Below, one piece after another: positions 1 to 8,671 of a stretch of 64,000 nucleotides of DNA (positions are counted from its first letter, which is position 1; each line of letters starts with the position of its first letter). Under the pieces are notes generated by a model. That model was not told the origin of the DNA and ran no database searches. It worked only from the letters and a program-made list of their open reading frames with translations. This DNA comes from Hyphomonadaceae bacterium TMED5. GTDB taxonomy: Bacteria; Pseudomonadota; Alphaproteobacteria; Caulobacterales; Hyphomonadaceae. The stretch is from contig NHBK01000012.1 of the NCBI GenBank assembly GCA_002173095.1, positions 1-64,000 on the forward strand. The letters are read 5' to 3'. Both the position numbers and the translations under genes were made by a program.

Positions 1-13
1 CGGGCCCGCGTAA
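1..13 (+). CDS. Possible 3' end of atpE (F0 subunit c), partial
   Basis: The first 13 bases can be read as Gly-Pro-Ala-stop just before the b' subunit gene. In alphaproteobacteria the gene upstream of the b' subunit is normally atpE, which encodes the c-ring subunit, so this is the likely identity. Four codons cannot prove it; the assignment rests on gene order only. Confidence 0.25.
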
Positions 14-34
14 CACTGATTAAGGTCAACACCC

Positions 35-604
35 ATGGCAAATGATACCCACGGTGCTGATCACGCGGTTGAAACCCTTGCCGAGCATGGCGCTGAACAT
101 GCAGGTCCTGCGTTTCCGCCGTTTGACACGAGCACATTCGCATCACAGCTCTTCTGGTTGGCAATTGCATTTGTCCTCCTTTACCTGTTCCTGTCGCGCC
201 TAATTCTGCCGAAACTCGGTGGCGTGATTGAGCAACGTAAAGGTAAGATTGCGTCCGACCTTGACGAAGCAGCTCGGATGAAGGCTGAAGCCGATGAGGC
301 TCTGGTCGAAGCCGACAAGCAGCTGGCAACAGCTCGTGCAGAAGCTCGCCTGAATGCGGAAAAAGCCCGGTCTGAGATCGACGCTAAAATCGCAGAAACA
401 AGCGCAGCCAAAACTGCTGAGCTTGATGCAAAGCTTTCTGAGGCTGAAATCCGGATCGACGACATGAAAGCGAAAGCCATGGCAAATGTTGCTTCTATCG
501 CAGCAAGCACCACTGGCGCTATCCTGTCGCAGCTTGGCACGACAGCTTCCAAAGCAGACATCGCTGCTTCAGTTGCGAAGTCCATGGATGAGGTTGCAGC
601 ATGA
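35..604 (+). CDS. atpG: ATP synthase F0 subunit b'
   Basis: This 189-residue protein is one half of the b/b' peripheral stalk of F1F0-ATP synthase, which holds the F1 head static against the rotating c-ring. A roughly 30-residue hydrophilic N-terminus precedes one membrane segment (about residues 38-58, with FWLAIAFVLLYLFLSRL). The rest is a long charged, Ala-rich helix typical of the stalk, with the usual P-K-L-G-G pattern after the membrane segment. Its TGA stop overlaps the next ATG (ATGA), so it is translationally coupled to the b subunit gene. Paired divergent b' and b genes are typical of alphaproteobacteria and phototrophs. The symbol atpG (also atpF2) for b' follows common annotation practice. 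Confidence 0.93.
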   Translation: MANDTHGADHAVETLAEHGAEHAGPAFPPFDTSTFASQLFWLAIAFVLLYLFLSRLILPKLGGVIEQRKGKIASDLDEAARMKAEADEALVEADKQLATARAEARLNAEKARSEIDAKIAETSAAKTAELDAKLSEAEIRIDDMKAKAMANVASIAASTTGAILSQLGTTASKADIAASVAKSMDEVAA

Positions 605-1164
605 AAATGACACGCACACTCTCAGCCGGACTTGTCGCAGCTTTTGCTGCACCGTCTGCGTTCGCTGCAGGTTCGGACCCGTGGTATCTGAACACCACGC
701 ACTGGGCTTTCCTGACGCTGATCATCTTCCTGCTTCTCGTTTGGCGCCTCGGTGCGTTTAAAGCGATTGGTAGCGCACTGGATTCGCGAGCTGCTGAAAT
801 CCAGCGTGAGCTCGATCACGCTCAACAGCTGCGTGAAGAAGCGTCGGCTATGCTGAAAGAAGCAGAGCGTCGCCAACAGGAAGCTGCAGACCAGGCGACA
901 TCTATTGTTCGTCAGGCTGAAGCGGATGCCAAAGCAATGCTGGTTCAGGCTGATAAAGACCTGGCCGACATGGTGGCTCGCCGTGAAGCTCAGGTTGAAG
1001 CACGCATTGCGCGCGCTGAAGAAGATGCGACCCGCGCTGTTAAACAGATCGCTGCGGATGCGGCTACGAAAGCTGCTGCTGATATTGTTCGGTCCTCTGC
1101 GGACAAGACTGGCGGCAAAGATGCTTTCAGCTCAGCGCTTGGTCAGGTTAAGACTGCGCTCTAA
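601..1164 (+). CDS. atpF: ATP synthase F0 subunit b
   Basis: This 187-residue partner of b' completes the peripheral stalk. One membrane segment (about residues 34-51, FLTLIIFLLLVWRL) is followed by a long Ala/Glu/Arg-rich heptad helix ending in a short Ser/Gly-containing tail, as in the b family. An extra N-terminal stretch (about residues 1-23) has a basic n-region, an Ala/Leu core and an A-F-A-A end, so it reads like a cleavable signal peptide. Subunit b normally has a periplasmic N-terminus, so such a leader is topologically sensible. The start overlaps the b' stop; a second ATG lies two codons downstream. A strong terminator follows. Confidence 0.93.
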   Translation: MKMTRTLSAGLVAAFAAPSAFAAGSDPWYLNTTHWAFLTLIIFLLLVWRLGAFKAIGSALDSRAAEIQRELDHAQQLREEASAMLKEAERRQQEAADQATSIVRQAEADAKAMLVQADKDLADMVARREAQVEARIARAEEDATRAVKQIAADAATKAAADIVRSSADKTGGKDAFSSALGQVKTAL

Positions 1165-1187
1165 GCGAAAATCTGATATCTATTCAT

Positions 1188-1222
1188 CAACGCCGCTTCG
1201 GTTTCGAGGCGGCGTTTTTGTT
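1188..1222 (+). terminator. Rho-independent terminator after atpF
   Basis: A GC-rich stem (AACGCCGC pairing with GCGGCGTT around a TCGGTTTCGA centre) is followed directly by a T-run. It sits about 25 bases after the atpF stop and closes the F0 operon. Confidence 0.88.
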
Positions 1223-1285
1223 TGTCTGCTGTTGTGACCCGCCCTGCCCTCAGCTAAGCCCGAAACCAAGAGTGAGGAGACACCA

Positions 1286-1528
1286 ATGTCATCAGAGATG
1301 AAGCTCGCCCCTGACATGCGCGATAAACTGATCGATCTTCTCCAGCGATACTTTCGTGAAGAGCTGGATCAGGACATTGGATCCTTTGATGCAGGGTTTC
1401 TTCTCGACTTTTTCATGAAGGAAGCAGGCACGGTGTTTTACAATCAGGGCCTCTATGATGCTCAGGCTGTATTGAGCGCCCATACAGAGCGCCTGGGAGA
1501 GGAAATCCTCTCACTGGAAAAGCATTGA
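1286..1528 (+). CDS. DUF2164 family small protein
   Basis: This 80-residue soluble acidic protein has no signal peptide or membrane segment. Conserved-looking features are an L-Q-R-Y-F-R-E-E-L stretch, D-I-G-S-F-D-A, a hydrophobic L-L-D-F-F segment, and Y-N-Q-G-L-Y-D-A-Q. This layout matches the DUF2164 family of short bacterial proteins, whose function is unknown to me. A good ribosome site (GTGAGGAG) lies about 8 bases before the ATG. It appears monocistronic, sitting between the ATP synthase terminator and a convergent membrane-protein gene. Confidence 0.72.
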   Translation: MSSEMKLAPDMRDKLIDLLQRYFREELDQDIGSFDAGFLLDFFMKEAGTVFYNQGLYDAQAVLSAHTERLGEEILSLEKH

Positions 1529-1538
1529 GCTAACCCGC

Positions 1539-1889
1539 TCAGCTTTCCTTGTGAACTTCACCGAAGATGAGGCGTAACAGCCAGTCTGGCGCAAATCGTT
1601 CCAGCTTGGGATGGCGCGCCAGCGTATTCTGAACGAAGCGTCGGCCCCACACGGCATTACGTGCGAGCAAAACAACACCCAGAATGACGATAGGAAGCCC
1701 CACAGGGATGATGGGCGTCAGAAACGCGATGATCACACCAATTGGGATAAGCGCCGCTCCAAGGATAGCCAGAGCCGATCTGAACACGGCAGCAACACTC
1801 TGATGTACAAGCGATCGCGGCGGCTTTGCCGTCGACGCTACATCTTCGTCCTCTGAAGGGGAGGCCTGAGTGTTTTCCTCATTGAGCAT
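1539..1889 (-). CDS. Small membrane protein, PGPGW-like
   Basis: This 116-residue protein has an acidic, Ser-rich N-terminal tail (about 35 residues), then two adjacent hydrophobic segments (about residues 42-62 and 64-78) joined by a tight I-P-V-G-L-P turn. A basic tail with W-G-R-R-F follows. The hairpin topology resembles putative transmembrane PGPGW proteins, but this is a weak family match. I chose the ATG at 1889 over an upstream TTG (1925) because the extra residues have no helpful ribosome site. It converges on the DUF2164 gene, with 10 bases between the stops. Function is unknown. Confidence 0.6.
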   Translation of the reverse strand: MLNEENTQASPSEDEDVASTAKPPRSLVHQSVAAVFRSALAILGAALIPIGVIIAFLTPIIPVGLPIVILGVVLLARNAVWGRRFVQNTLARHPKLERFAPDWLLRLIFGEVHKES

Positions 1890-1989
1890 AAAGAGCGATA
1901 TGGGACACCGGAGCCGATAAAGCAATCGGCCAAAAGGTCGTGTGCAGACATTATTCTGTCTCGCTCACGAAAGGATGATCAATCTTGTT

Positions 1990-2032
1990 GGAAGAACTCA
2001 CCCCGGCGGTCAGAAACAGCTGGGGTGAGCGT
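1990..2032 (-). terminator. Probable terminator of the gcv operon
   Basis: An 8-bp perfect inverted repeat (CTCACCCC at 1997-2004 and GGGGTGAG at 2022-2029) lies just after the gcvPB stop. It is followed on the minus strand by TTCTTCC, a modest T-rich tail. It is likely the end of the glycine-cleavage transcript; the weak T-run leaves some doubt. Confidence 0.55.
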
Positions 2033-2040
2033 TGAAGTCT

Positions 2041-3612
2041 CTATTCGGCCGCGACCTGTTCCGGTGCAGGCGCCGTCCATTTCAGGACCGGCTTACGGGC
2101 CGCCTGCGTTTCATCCAGACGCTTCATCGGCGCAAGATATGGCGCACCTTTCAGGCTCTCATCACCCTGTGCAGCTTTGCGTGCCACGCTGGCCAGCGAG
2201 TCACAGAACCGGTCGAGTTCAGCTTTGCTCTCTGTCTCTGTTGGCTCGATCAGCATGGCTCCATGTACCACCAGCGGGAAATACATGGTCATCGGGTGAT
2301 AGCCCTCATCGATCAGCGCCTTGGCGATATCGATCGTCTCAATGCCCTCAGCGGTGAATTTATCTGAGAACAGCGCCTCGTGCATGCAATAGCCATCAAA
2401 GGCAGGCGTCATAATGGTTTTAAGCTTTGCCTGAATATAATTGGCGTTCAGCACCGCATCTTCAGCCACTTGCTTCAGACCATCCGCACCATGGCTCAGC
2501 ATATAGGTCAGCGCGCGTACAAACATGCCCATCTGGCCGTGGAAGCTCGCCATACGGCCAAAGCTGTCTTTGGCTTCTGCTTCGGTTTCCTCAATCAGGT
2601 GGAAGCCGTTCCCGTCTTTGATGACAAAAGGCACAGGCGCAAATGGCGCGAGCGCATCAGAAAGAACCGTCGGGCCAGAGCCCGGACCACCACCGCCATG
2701 CGGCGTGGAGAAGGTTTTGTGCAAATTGATGTGCATCGCATCAACGCCCAGATCGCCCGGACGCACACGGCCAACAATCGCATTGAAGTTCGCACCATCA
2801 CAGTAGAAATAGCCACCTGCTGCGTGGATCAGATCTGCAATCTCTTTAATGTCGGTTTCGAACAGTCCGCAAGTGTTTGGATTGGTCAGCATGATGCCGG
2901 CAACGTCATCGCTCTTTTTGAGCTTGGCACGCAGATCATCCATGTCGACACGGCCACGCGCATTGGCATCAATCTCATCTACGATGAAACCGCACTGAGC
3001 CGCCGTTGCAGGGTTGGTTCCGTGTGCTGAGGCAGGCACGAGCACGCGCTTGCGTGTTTCGCTCTCACCGCGCGCCTGAAGCGCCGCGCGGATAGCCAGC
3101 ATACCGCACAGCTCACCATGAGCGCCTGCTTTCGGGCTCATTGCGACCGCTGGCATGCCGGTCAATGTTTTCAGCCAGGTGGCCAGCTCGTCAATCAGCT
3201 CCAGTGCGCCCTGCACACTGGCCTGTGGCTGCATTGGGTGAATGTCAGCAAAACCCGGCAGACGCGCCATTTTCTCATTCAGGCGCGGATTGTGCTTCAT
3301 CGTGCACGAGCCGAGCGGGAAGAGGCCCAGATCAATCGCGTAATTGCGCTGTGACAGGCGCATATAGTGGCGAATGGTTTCCGGCTCAGAAAGTCCCGGC
3401 AATTCAGGCCTTACACTGCGCTCAACACCGCCCAGACGAGAGGCTTTGCCCTTCGCCTTTGGCAGGTCCACGCCGGTTTTACCCCAACGGTCTGTTTCAA
3501 AGATCAGCGGCTCGAACTGTGACAGACCTTTGGAGCCGGACACAGTTTCTACGCTCTGGATATCAGATGCTGCTACGGGCGCCGTCGGACGGCCAGAAGA
3601 GTTCATAGTCAT
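2041..3612 (-). CDS. gcvPB: Glycine dehydrogenase (decarboxylating) subunit 2
   Basis: This is the PLP-bearing half of the two-subunit P-protein of the glycine cleavage system, about 523 residues. It decarboxylates glycine and passes the aminomethyl group to the lipoyl arm of GcvH. The PLP lysine lies in [10 protein letters not shown] followed by a glycine-rich loop, as in the family. The start is the ATG at 3612, which overlaps the gcvPA stop as ATGA and has AAGGAG about 10 bases upstream. A longer frame to 3669 runs into gcvPA and lacks a ribosome site. It is the last gene of gcvT-gcvH-gcvPA-gcvPB. A split P-protein is common in Caulobacterales relatives and in Gram-positives. Confidence 0.95.
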   Translation of the reverse strand: MTMNSSGRPTAPVAASDIQSVETVSGSKGLSQFEPLIFETDRWGKTGVDLPKAKGKASRLGGVERSVRPELPGLSEPETIRHYMRLSQRNYAIDLGLFPLGSCTMKHNPRLNEKMARLPGFADIHPMQPQASVQGALELIDELATWLKTLTGMPAVAMSPKAGAHGELCGMLAIRAALQARGESETRKRVLVPASAHGTNPATAAQCGFIVDEIDANARGRVDMDDLRAKLKKSDDVAGIMLTNPNTCGLFETDIKEIADLIHAAGGYFYCDGANFNAIVGRVRPGDLGVDAMHINLHKTFSTPHGGGGPGSGPTVLSDALAPFAPVPFVIKDGNGFHLIEETEAEAKDSFGRMASFHGQMGMFVRALTYMLSHGADGLKQVAEDAVLNANYIQAKLKTIMTPAFDGYCMHEALFSDKFTAEGIETIDIAKALIDEGYHPMTMYFPLVVHGAMLIEPTETESKAELDRFCDSLASVARKAAQGDESLKGAPYLAPMKRLDETQAARKPVLKWTAPAPEQVAAE

Positions 3613-4955
3613 GCCAGAATCTCCTTCAGGGCAGATGCATAGAGCGCGATGTCTTCCAGGCTGGTGCATTCAGTTGCTGCGCAGATGATCACATCGTCGA
3701 AGTCATCGTGCGGGTAGAGACGAGACGCACGAACGCCGCCAATCACGCCTTTGTCCTGAAGTGCTTCCAGCACATCAAAGGCAGGCTTTGGCGTACGGAT
3801 CGCAAACTCGTTGAAGAAACGCGGCGTCAGCAGCTCAACGCCCGGAACAGCTTCCAGCGCATCGGCCAGATCACATGCCGTTTCATGGTTCAGCACGGCA
3901 AGATCATGCAGACCTTTACCGCCCAAAAGCGTCATGTGCGTTGTGAATGCCAGCGCGCAAAGCCCTGAATTCGTACAGATATTCGATGTCGCTTTATCGC
4001 GGCGAATATGTTGCTCACGTGTTGAAAGGGTCAGCACAAAGCCGCGCTTACCGTCTGCATCTACCGTTTCACCACACAGGCGCCCCGGCATTTGACGAAC
4101 CAGCTTTTGAGTAGCCGCAAAAAGACCAACATATGGCCCGCCGAAATTGAGCGAGTTGCCTATGGACTGGCCCTCGCCAACGGCAATATCTGCGCCCATT
4201 TCACCCGGCGGCTTCACCAGACCAAGGCTCACAGCCTCAGTAAAAACAGAAACGAAAAGCGCTTTCTTCTCATGAGCGGCATCAGCAACCGGCGTCATAT
4301 CCGTGACGGTGCCGAATACGTTCGGGCTCTGGCCGATAACGCAGGCCGTTGCATCATCGACATGCTCTGCCAGCGCCAGCTCGCCATCAATGGCCGCAGG
4401 CAGGATGATCGCTTCAATGCCTTGAGCTTCACACAGCAGCTTGGTCGTTTCGGCATAGTGCGGGTGGAGACCACCTGACATAACCACTTTCTTACGACGG
4501 GTTGCACGGCACGCCATGACAGCCGCCTCAGCACACGCTGTTGCGCCGTCATACATAGAGGCGTTAGCCACATCCATCGCAGTGATTTCAGCGACCTGTG
4601 TCTGGAATTCGAACAGGGTTTGAAGCGTGCCCTGAGCGATCTCCGGCTGATAAGGGGTGTAGGTCGTCAGGAATTCAGAGCGGGTGATCACCGCATCAAC
4701 ACTGGCCGGCACATGGTGCTTATAAGCGCCGCATCCTACAAAGAATGCGGAGTCAGATGCCGTTACGTTTTTCGCAGCCAGACGCGTCAGGTGACGCTCA
4801 ACTGCAAATTCGCTCTGATGGTCTGGAAGACCTTCAATCGTTCCACCAAGACGCGCTGTTTCCGGCACATCCGTGTAGAATTCATCGACGTTTTTCGCAC
4901 CGATCACTGACAGCATGTCAGCGCGGTCCTCACTCGTCAGCGGGAGATATCGCAT
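3609..4955 (-). CDS. gcvPA: Glycine dehydrogenase (decarboxylating) subunit 1
   Basis: This 448-residue protein is the N-terminal half of the split P-protein and forms an alpha2-beta2 enzyme with GcvPB. Family hallmarks are the opening R-Y-L-P-L-T, the [12 protein letters not shown] segment, [13 protein letters not shown], and a glycine-rich N-F-G-G-P-Y-V-G-L. It lacks the PLP lysine, which resides in the partner subunit. Its length matches the family (about 440-450). Only three bases separate it from the gcvH stop, and it overlaps gcvPB, so expression should be coupled along the operon. Confidence 0.95.
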   Translation of the reverse strand: MRYLPLTSEDRADMLSVIGAKNVDEFYTDVPETARLGGTIEGLPDHQSEFAVERHLTRLAAKNVTASDSAFFVGCGAYKHHVPASVDAVITRSEFLTTYTPYQPEIAQGTLQTLFEFQTQVAEITAMDVANASMYDGATACAEAAVMACRATRRKKVVMSGGLHPHYAETTKLLCEAQGIEAIILPAAIDGELALAEHVDDATACVIGQSPNVFGTVTDMTPVADAAHEKKALFVSVFTEAVSLGLVKPPGEMGADIAVGEGQSIGNSLNFGGPYVGLFAATQKLVRQMPGRLCGETVDADGKRGFVLTLSTREQHIRRDKATSNICTNSGLCALAFTTHMTLLGGKGLHDLAVLNHETACDLADALEAVPGVELLTPRFFNEFAIRTPKPAFDVLEALQDKGVIGGVRASRLYPHDDFDDVIICAATECTSLEDIALYASALKEILA

Positions 4956-4958
4956 GGA

Positions 4959-5330
4959 TTATTGTCCGTCGCAGAATGCTTTGTAAGCCGCCTCATCCAT
5001 GAGGCTGTCGAGCTCTGAGCTGTCAGAGAGTTTGATTTTCGCAAACCAGCCCTCGCCTTCCGGCGCAGAGTTCACGGTCTCTGGTGCATCGGTGAGCGCA
5101 TCATTGGCTTCGAGGATTTCGCCTGAGATTGGCGCGTACACATCAGAGGCTGCTTTCACGCTTTCAACCACGGCCATATCGCCGCCCTTGTCAAAGCTTG
5201 CGCCCACTTCTGGCAGCTCGACGAACACAACATCGCCCAGCTGTTCAGCCGCAAATTTGGTGATACCGACAATCGCCGTATCGCCTTCAACTTTTACCCA
5301 CTCGTGATCTTCAGTGAATTTAACTGTCAT
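4959..5330 (-). CDS. gcvH: Glycine cleavage system H protein
   Basis: This 123-residue lipoylated carrier shuttles the aminomethyl group and reducing equivalents among the P, T and L proteins. The lipoyl lysine is K59 in [12 protein letters not shown]. The family start F-T-E-D-H-E-W-V and the [11 protein letters not shown] segment are both present. The start has a GGTGTGAG-type ribosome site. It lies 12 bases after gcvT and three bases before gcvPA, clearly co-transcribed. Confidence 0.96.
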   Translation of the reverse strand: MTVKFTEDHEWVKVEGDTAIVGITKFAAEQLGDVVFVELPEVGASFDKGGDMAVVESVKAASDVYAPISGEILEANDALTDAPETVNSAPEGEGWFAKIKLSDSSELDSLMDEAAYKAFCDGQ

Positions 5331-5342
5331 CTCACACCCCGT

Positions 5343-6491
5343 TCAGCGTTTGTAATTGTGTGGAACAAATGGAAGTTTCGCGACCTTCGCAGCGCGCGGT
5401 TTGCCACGCACCATGAGGGTCAGCTCTGTACCTGTTTTGGAAAATTCGCGCTCGACATAGCCCATGGCCACCGGCGCTTCGACCGTAGGGCCAAAACCAC
5501 CTGAAGTGATCTCACCGATTTTGCGGTCGCCTGCGAAAATCTCAGTGCCTTCACGCGCTGGCGCGCGATCAAGCGGCTGAATGCCGACGCGTTTGATGAC
5601 CGGGCCATTTTCGATCTGGCTAAGAATGCGCTCTGCACCCGGAAAATCTGCGCGCTCGCGGCGGTTCTTCTGGATCAGCCAGGTGAGGTTCGCCTCAACC
5701 GGTGTCTTACAGCTGTCGAGATCGTGGCCATAAAGGCAGAGGCCCGCTTCAAGGCGAAGGCTGTCACGTGCACCAAGACCAATGGGCTTCACGCGTTCAT
5801 CAGACAGAAGTTCTGCGACGAAAGACACGCCTTCGACTTCATCCAGCAACAGCTCAAAACCGTCTTCGCCCGTATAGCCACAGCGTGACACCAGACACTC
5901 AGAATCATCGCGGAACATGCGGCGCATTTCCATGAAGTCCAGTGTGCTGACTTCCGGGAAGTACGGCTTCAGTACTGCTTCAGCTTCTGGTCCCTGCACA
6001 GCGACGAGGATTTTATTGTCCAGACGCTCAAGCTCGGCATGCGGAGAGAGCTTGGCGCGCATCAGCGCCCAGTCCTGCTCTTTCATCGCGCCGTTCACAA
6101 CAATATACAGCAAGCCCTGACGGTCGGCGGAATAAGGACGGGTGATGATCAGATCATCAAGAATGCCGCCATTCTCGTTGAGTAGAACGGTCAGGCGCGC
6201 CTGACCCGGCTTCAGCCCCTGAATGTCACCCGGGACGAGCGTTTCAATGAGTTTTGCGATTTCGATATGGGCTTGCGGGTCATTACGTGGTCCACCGGCA
6301 AGCGTGAGAAAACATGGTCCCATATGTGAGACATCGAACAGGCCGCAATGTTCGCGCGTCCAGAGGTGTTCAGCTTTCACACCTTCAAACTGGATCGGCA
6401 TATCATAGCCAGCGAATTCCACCATTTTCGCACCGAGCTTCGTATGGAGCCCATGCAAAGGTGTTTTTGCCAATGTAAGTGTATCTGTCAT
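5343..6491 (-). CDS. gcvT: Aminomethyltransferase (glycine cleavage T protein)
   Basis: About 382 residues. It transfers the methylene group from aminomethyl-GcvH to tetrahydrofolate and releases ammonia. Visible family features are T-P-L-H near the N-terminus, G-Y-D-M-P-I-Q-F, the D-V-S-H-M-G folate-region motif, S-R-C-G-Y-T-G-E-D-G-F-E, and the C-terminal barrel with E-I-T-S-G-G-F-G-P-T. I chose the ATG at 6491, with GGAG in front and a protein starting T-D-T-L-T-L-A-K-T-P-L. The longer frame to 6575 would translate the second glycine aptamer and is rejected. It is the first gene of the riboswitch-controlled operon. Confidence 0.95.
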   Translation of the reverse strand: MTDTLTLAKTPLHGLHTKLGAKMVEFAGYDMPIQFEGVKAEHLWTREHCGLFDVSHMGPCFLTLAGGPRNDPQAHIEIAKLIETLVPGDIQGLKPGQARLTVLLNENGGILDDLIITRPYSADRQGLLYIVVNGAMKEQDWALMRAKLSPHAELERLDNKILVAVQGPEAEAVLKPYFPEVSTLDFMEMRRMFRDDSECLVSRCGYTGEDGFELLLDEVEGVSFVAELLSDERVKPIGLGARDSLRLEAGLCLYGHDLDSCKTPVEANLTWLIQKNRRERADFPGAERILSQIENGPVIKRVGIQPLDRAPAREGTEIFAGDRKIGEITSGGFGPTVEAPVAMGYVEREFSKTGTELTLMVRGKPRAAKVAKLPFVPHNYKR

Positions 6492-6537
6492 GTCAGGCTC
6501 CAACGGGTTCGTGGCCGCATGTGCAGCCAGCCCCCGC

Positions 6538-6717
6538 TGTCTCGGTGCCTGAGAGATTTCATGGGTGATACGCACCCACTTGCTCCGTCGGCGAGACTAT
6601 CAGATCAATCTGACGCCTCTTTCCAGCGTTTTGGTCTTCCTCGGTCCTTTTGCCTGAGCGTTTCCGGGGCGGTTGCGCCTTCGGCCCGGGGATTGTACCC
6701 CGTGTCTCCCGTGGAAG
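6538..6717 (-). promoter_or_regulatory. Tandem glycine riboswitch upstream of gcvT
   Basis: The minus strand shows two consecutive glycine-type aptamers. The first (about 6717-6640) begins CACGGGAGAC, contains GCCGAAGGCGCAA, and ends GGAAACGCTCAGGCAAAAGGACCG. The second (about 6630-6540) has CTGGAAAGAG, CCGACGGAGCAAG, and AATCTCTCAGGCACCGAGACAG. These are hallmark conserved cores (GGAGA/GGAAAG, CGAAGGGGCAA-like and CTCAGGCAAAAGGAC). It lies directly before the glycine-cleavage operon, where glycine binding usually turns expression on. No clear terminator or antiterminator stem with a T-run was found between aptamer 2 and gcvT, so control may be translational. That last point is inference. Confidence 0.94.
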
Positions 6718-6723
6718 ATGGTG

Positions 6724-6752
6724 TCTCTATGCGTTAACTCCGCATGAGTCAA
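6724..6752 (-). promoter_or_regulatory. Sigma-70-like promoter of the gcv operon
   Basis: On the minus strand TTGACT (6752-6747) and TAGAGA (6729-6724) are separated by exactly 17 bases. Transcription would start about 7 bases further on, right at the 5' edge of the first glycine aptamer. Matching spacing and position make this a credible -35/-10 pair, although the -10 box deviates from TATAAT. Confidence 0.6.
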
Positions 6753-6788
6753 AGAGTATGACTCCCGACTGAAGAGTCAAATTGACTC
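6746..6788. repeat. Four GAGTCA/TGACTC half-sites at the gcv promoter
   Basis: GAGTCA (6746-6751), TGACTC (6759-6764), GAGTCA (6774-6779) and TGACTC (6783-6788) form two inverted repeats with 7- and 3-base centres. The inner pair overlaps the proposed -35 box. This arrangement looks like an operator for a dimeric regulator; the protein that binds it is unknown. Confidence 0.55.
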
Positions 6789-6864
6789 CTCTCAAATGCT
6801 TCAGCTTTCCCCAGAGAATGGGAGGCAGAACGATTTGCGCACCGCTCTGCCCGCTTTTCAGGCG

Positions 6865-8634
6865 CTACATGCGCTCTGGCGTTTCGATACCCAGGATATC
6901 GAGGCTGGTTTCCAGCTGATTCAGCACTGCCTCACACAGACCGAGTCGCGATGCGCGCAGCACAGGGTCTTTCTCAGCAGCGATGGGATGGGCCGCATAG
7001 AATGCAGAAAACGACTGCGCCAGATTATAGACATGCTCACACAGGAAGTGCGGCATGCGCTTGGCGAAAGACTGGTCCAGCGCGGTGTTGAAGCCATCCA
7101 TCTGCATGGCGAGCACACGCTCTGTATCGCTGACAATCTGGATATCGCCCGGCGCATTGCCTTCCGCTTTCGCACGGCGAAGCAGCGCTTTGATACGCAC
7201 AGCCGCATATAGAAGGTATGGGCCGGTCTTTCCTTCAAAGCTGGTGAAGCGTTCCAGATCGAACTTATAGTCCGTCGTCCGTGTGTTCTGAAGGTCAGAG
7301 AAACGCGTCGCAGCCAGCGCGATCTTCAGGCCGATATCGCGGACTTCCTCTTCAGAGAGGCCATCAGACAGATTGGCTTCTGAAATGCGTTTTTCAGCTT
7401 CGTTCAGCGCCATAGCGTTCAGGTCTGACAGGCGCACAGTACCGCCATCGCGCGTTTTAAACGGCTTGCCATCATCACCATTCACCGTGCCAAAGCCGAT
7501 ATGCTCCAGTCCGGCTTCCGGGAAATAGCCCGCTTTTTCTGATGCACGGAAAACTTGCTGGAAGTGCAGCGCCTGACGCTGGTCCACCACATAGAGAATC
7601 GTGTCCGGCTTGATGTTCTGCGCACGGTCAAAAATCGTCGCGAGGTCTGTCGTGTGATAGCCGACACCGCCGCGTGAATTGACCATGATGAAAGGCGGCA
7701 TTTCGGTTTTACCCTTATCGCCTTCGCGCGCGACGCGGATAATCCACGCCCCGTCGCTTTCTTCGGCAATGCCGCGCGATTTCAGGTCTTCAATCATTGG
7801 CGCCACGAACGGGTCAGCGTCGCTTTCGCCCTTCCAGAGGTCAAACGACACATTCAACCGATCGTAATCGACCTTCAGCGCGGCCACGGATACGTCAATG
7901 AAATGCTTGAGCAGCGCGCGATAGCCTGCACGCCCCGCCTGAAGTTCAGCCGTCGCGAGCTGACACTTCTCACGATAGGCCTCATCCGACTTGGATTTGC
8001 CGGATGCCAGCGGGTAAAGGCGTGCAAGGTCTTCAATCGTCACCGGGCTTTCAGCCGGAAACGGACCTTCATTGGCGGCATCAAAATATGGAAGCTCTGG
8101 CTGTTCTTCGGAAAGACCCACAATCAGCTGGCCCATTTGAAGGCCCCAATCGCCAAGGTGTGCATCGCCAATAACCGTATGGCCAAGGAAGCGACAAAGG
8201 CGCTTCAGCGTGTCGCCGATCACCGCAGAGCGCAAATGGCCGACATGCATTGGCTTGGCGACATTCGGCCCGCCAAAGTCGATCACAATGGTCTGAGTTT
8301 CAGCGCTGACTTCGCCGCCAGCCTTTTCGCTCTGACGAACACCTTCTACGCGTCCTGCCAGACAAGCTTCAGTGACTTTAATATTCAGAAAGCCAGGGCC
8401 TGCGACTGTAATGTCAGCGATCAGCTCATGATCTTTGAGCTTTTCGACCAGTTCTGTTGCAATCTCGCGTGGATTACGGCGCGCAGCCTTACCTGCCGCC
8501 ATTGCGCCATTGCACTGAAAGTCGGCCAGATCGGGACGGTCCGAGCGGCGCACAGCGCCAAGCTTCGTTTCCAGCCCCATTGCCTCAAACGCCTGTCCGC
8601 ATGCTGCGGACAGTTCGGACGCGATGTCCGCCAT
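6865..8634 (-). CDS. argS: Arginyl-tRNA synthetase
   Basis: This 589-residue class I aminoacyl-tRNA synthetase charges tRNA-Arg. The N-terminal tRNA D-loop recognition domain (about residues 1-90) precedes the catalytic core with the HIGH-type motif P-M-H-V-G-H-L-R-S (around residue 125). The C-terminal helical anticodon-binding domain carries L-L-Y-A-A-V-R-I. ArgRS usually lacks a canonical KMSK loop; here the equivalent segment reads F-K-T-R-D-G-G-T-V-R-L. The start is ATG 8634 with AAGGAAA six bases upstream, in preference to a TTG two codons earlier. An unknown lipoprotein gene lies immediately upstream on the same strand (37 bases), so the two may be co-transcribed. Confidence 0.95.
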   Translation of the reverse strand: MADIASELSAACGQAFEAMGLETKLGAVRRSDRPDLADFQCNGAMAAGKAARRNPREIATELVEKLKDHELIADITVAGPGFLNIKVTEACLAGRVEGVRQSEKAGGEVSAETQTIVIDFGGPNVAKPMHVGHLRSAVIGDTLKRLCRFLGHTVIGDAHLGDWGLQMGQLIVGLSEEQPELPYFDAANEGPFPAESPVTIEDLARLYPLASGKSKSDEAYREKCQLATAELQAGRAGYRALLKHFIDVSVAALKVDYDRLNVSFDLWKGESDADPFVAPMIEDLKSRGIAEESDGAWIIRVAREGDKGKTEMPPFIMVNSRGGVGYHTTDLATIFDRAQNIKPDTILYVVDQRQALHFQQVFRASEKAGYFPEAGLEHIGFGTVNGDDGKPFKTRDGGTVRLSDLNAMALNEAEKRISEANLSDGLSEEEVRDIGLKIALAATRFSDLQNTRTTDYKFDLERFTSFEGKTGPYLLYAAVRIKALLRRAKAEGNAPGDIQIVSDTERVLAMQMDGFNTALDQSFAKRMPHFLCEHVYNLAQSFSAFYAAHPIAAEKDPVLRASRLGLCEAVLNQLETSLDILGIETPERM

Positions 8635-8671
8635 GATCAATTTCCTTTTAAGATACTGTACGCGTTAGGTG

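Noticed and set aside
6492-6575. Longer N-terminus for gcvT
   Set aside because: Would translate through the second glycine aptamer; the ATG at 6491 has GGAG and matches the family start.
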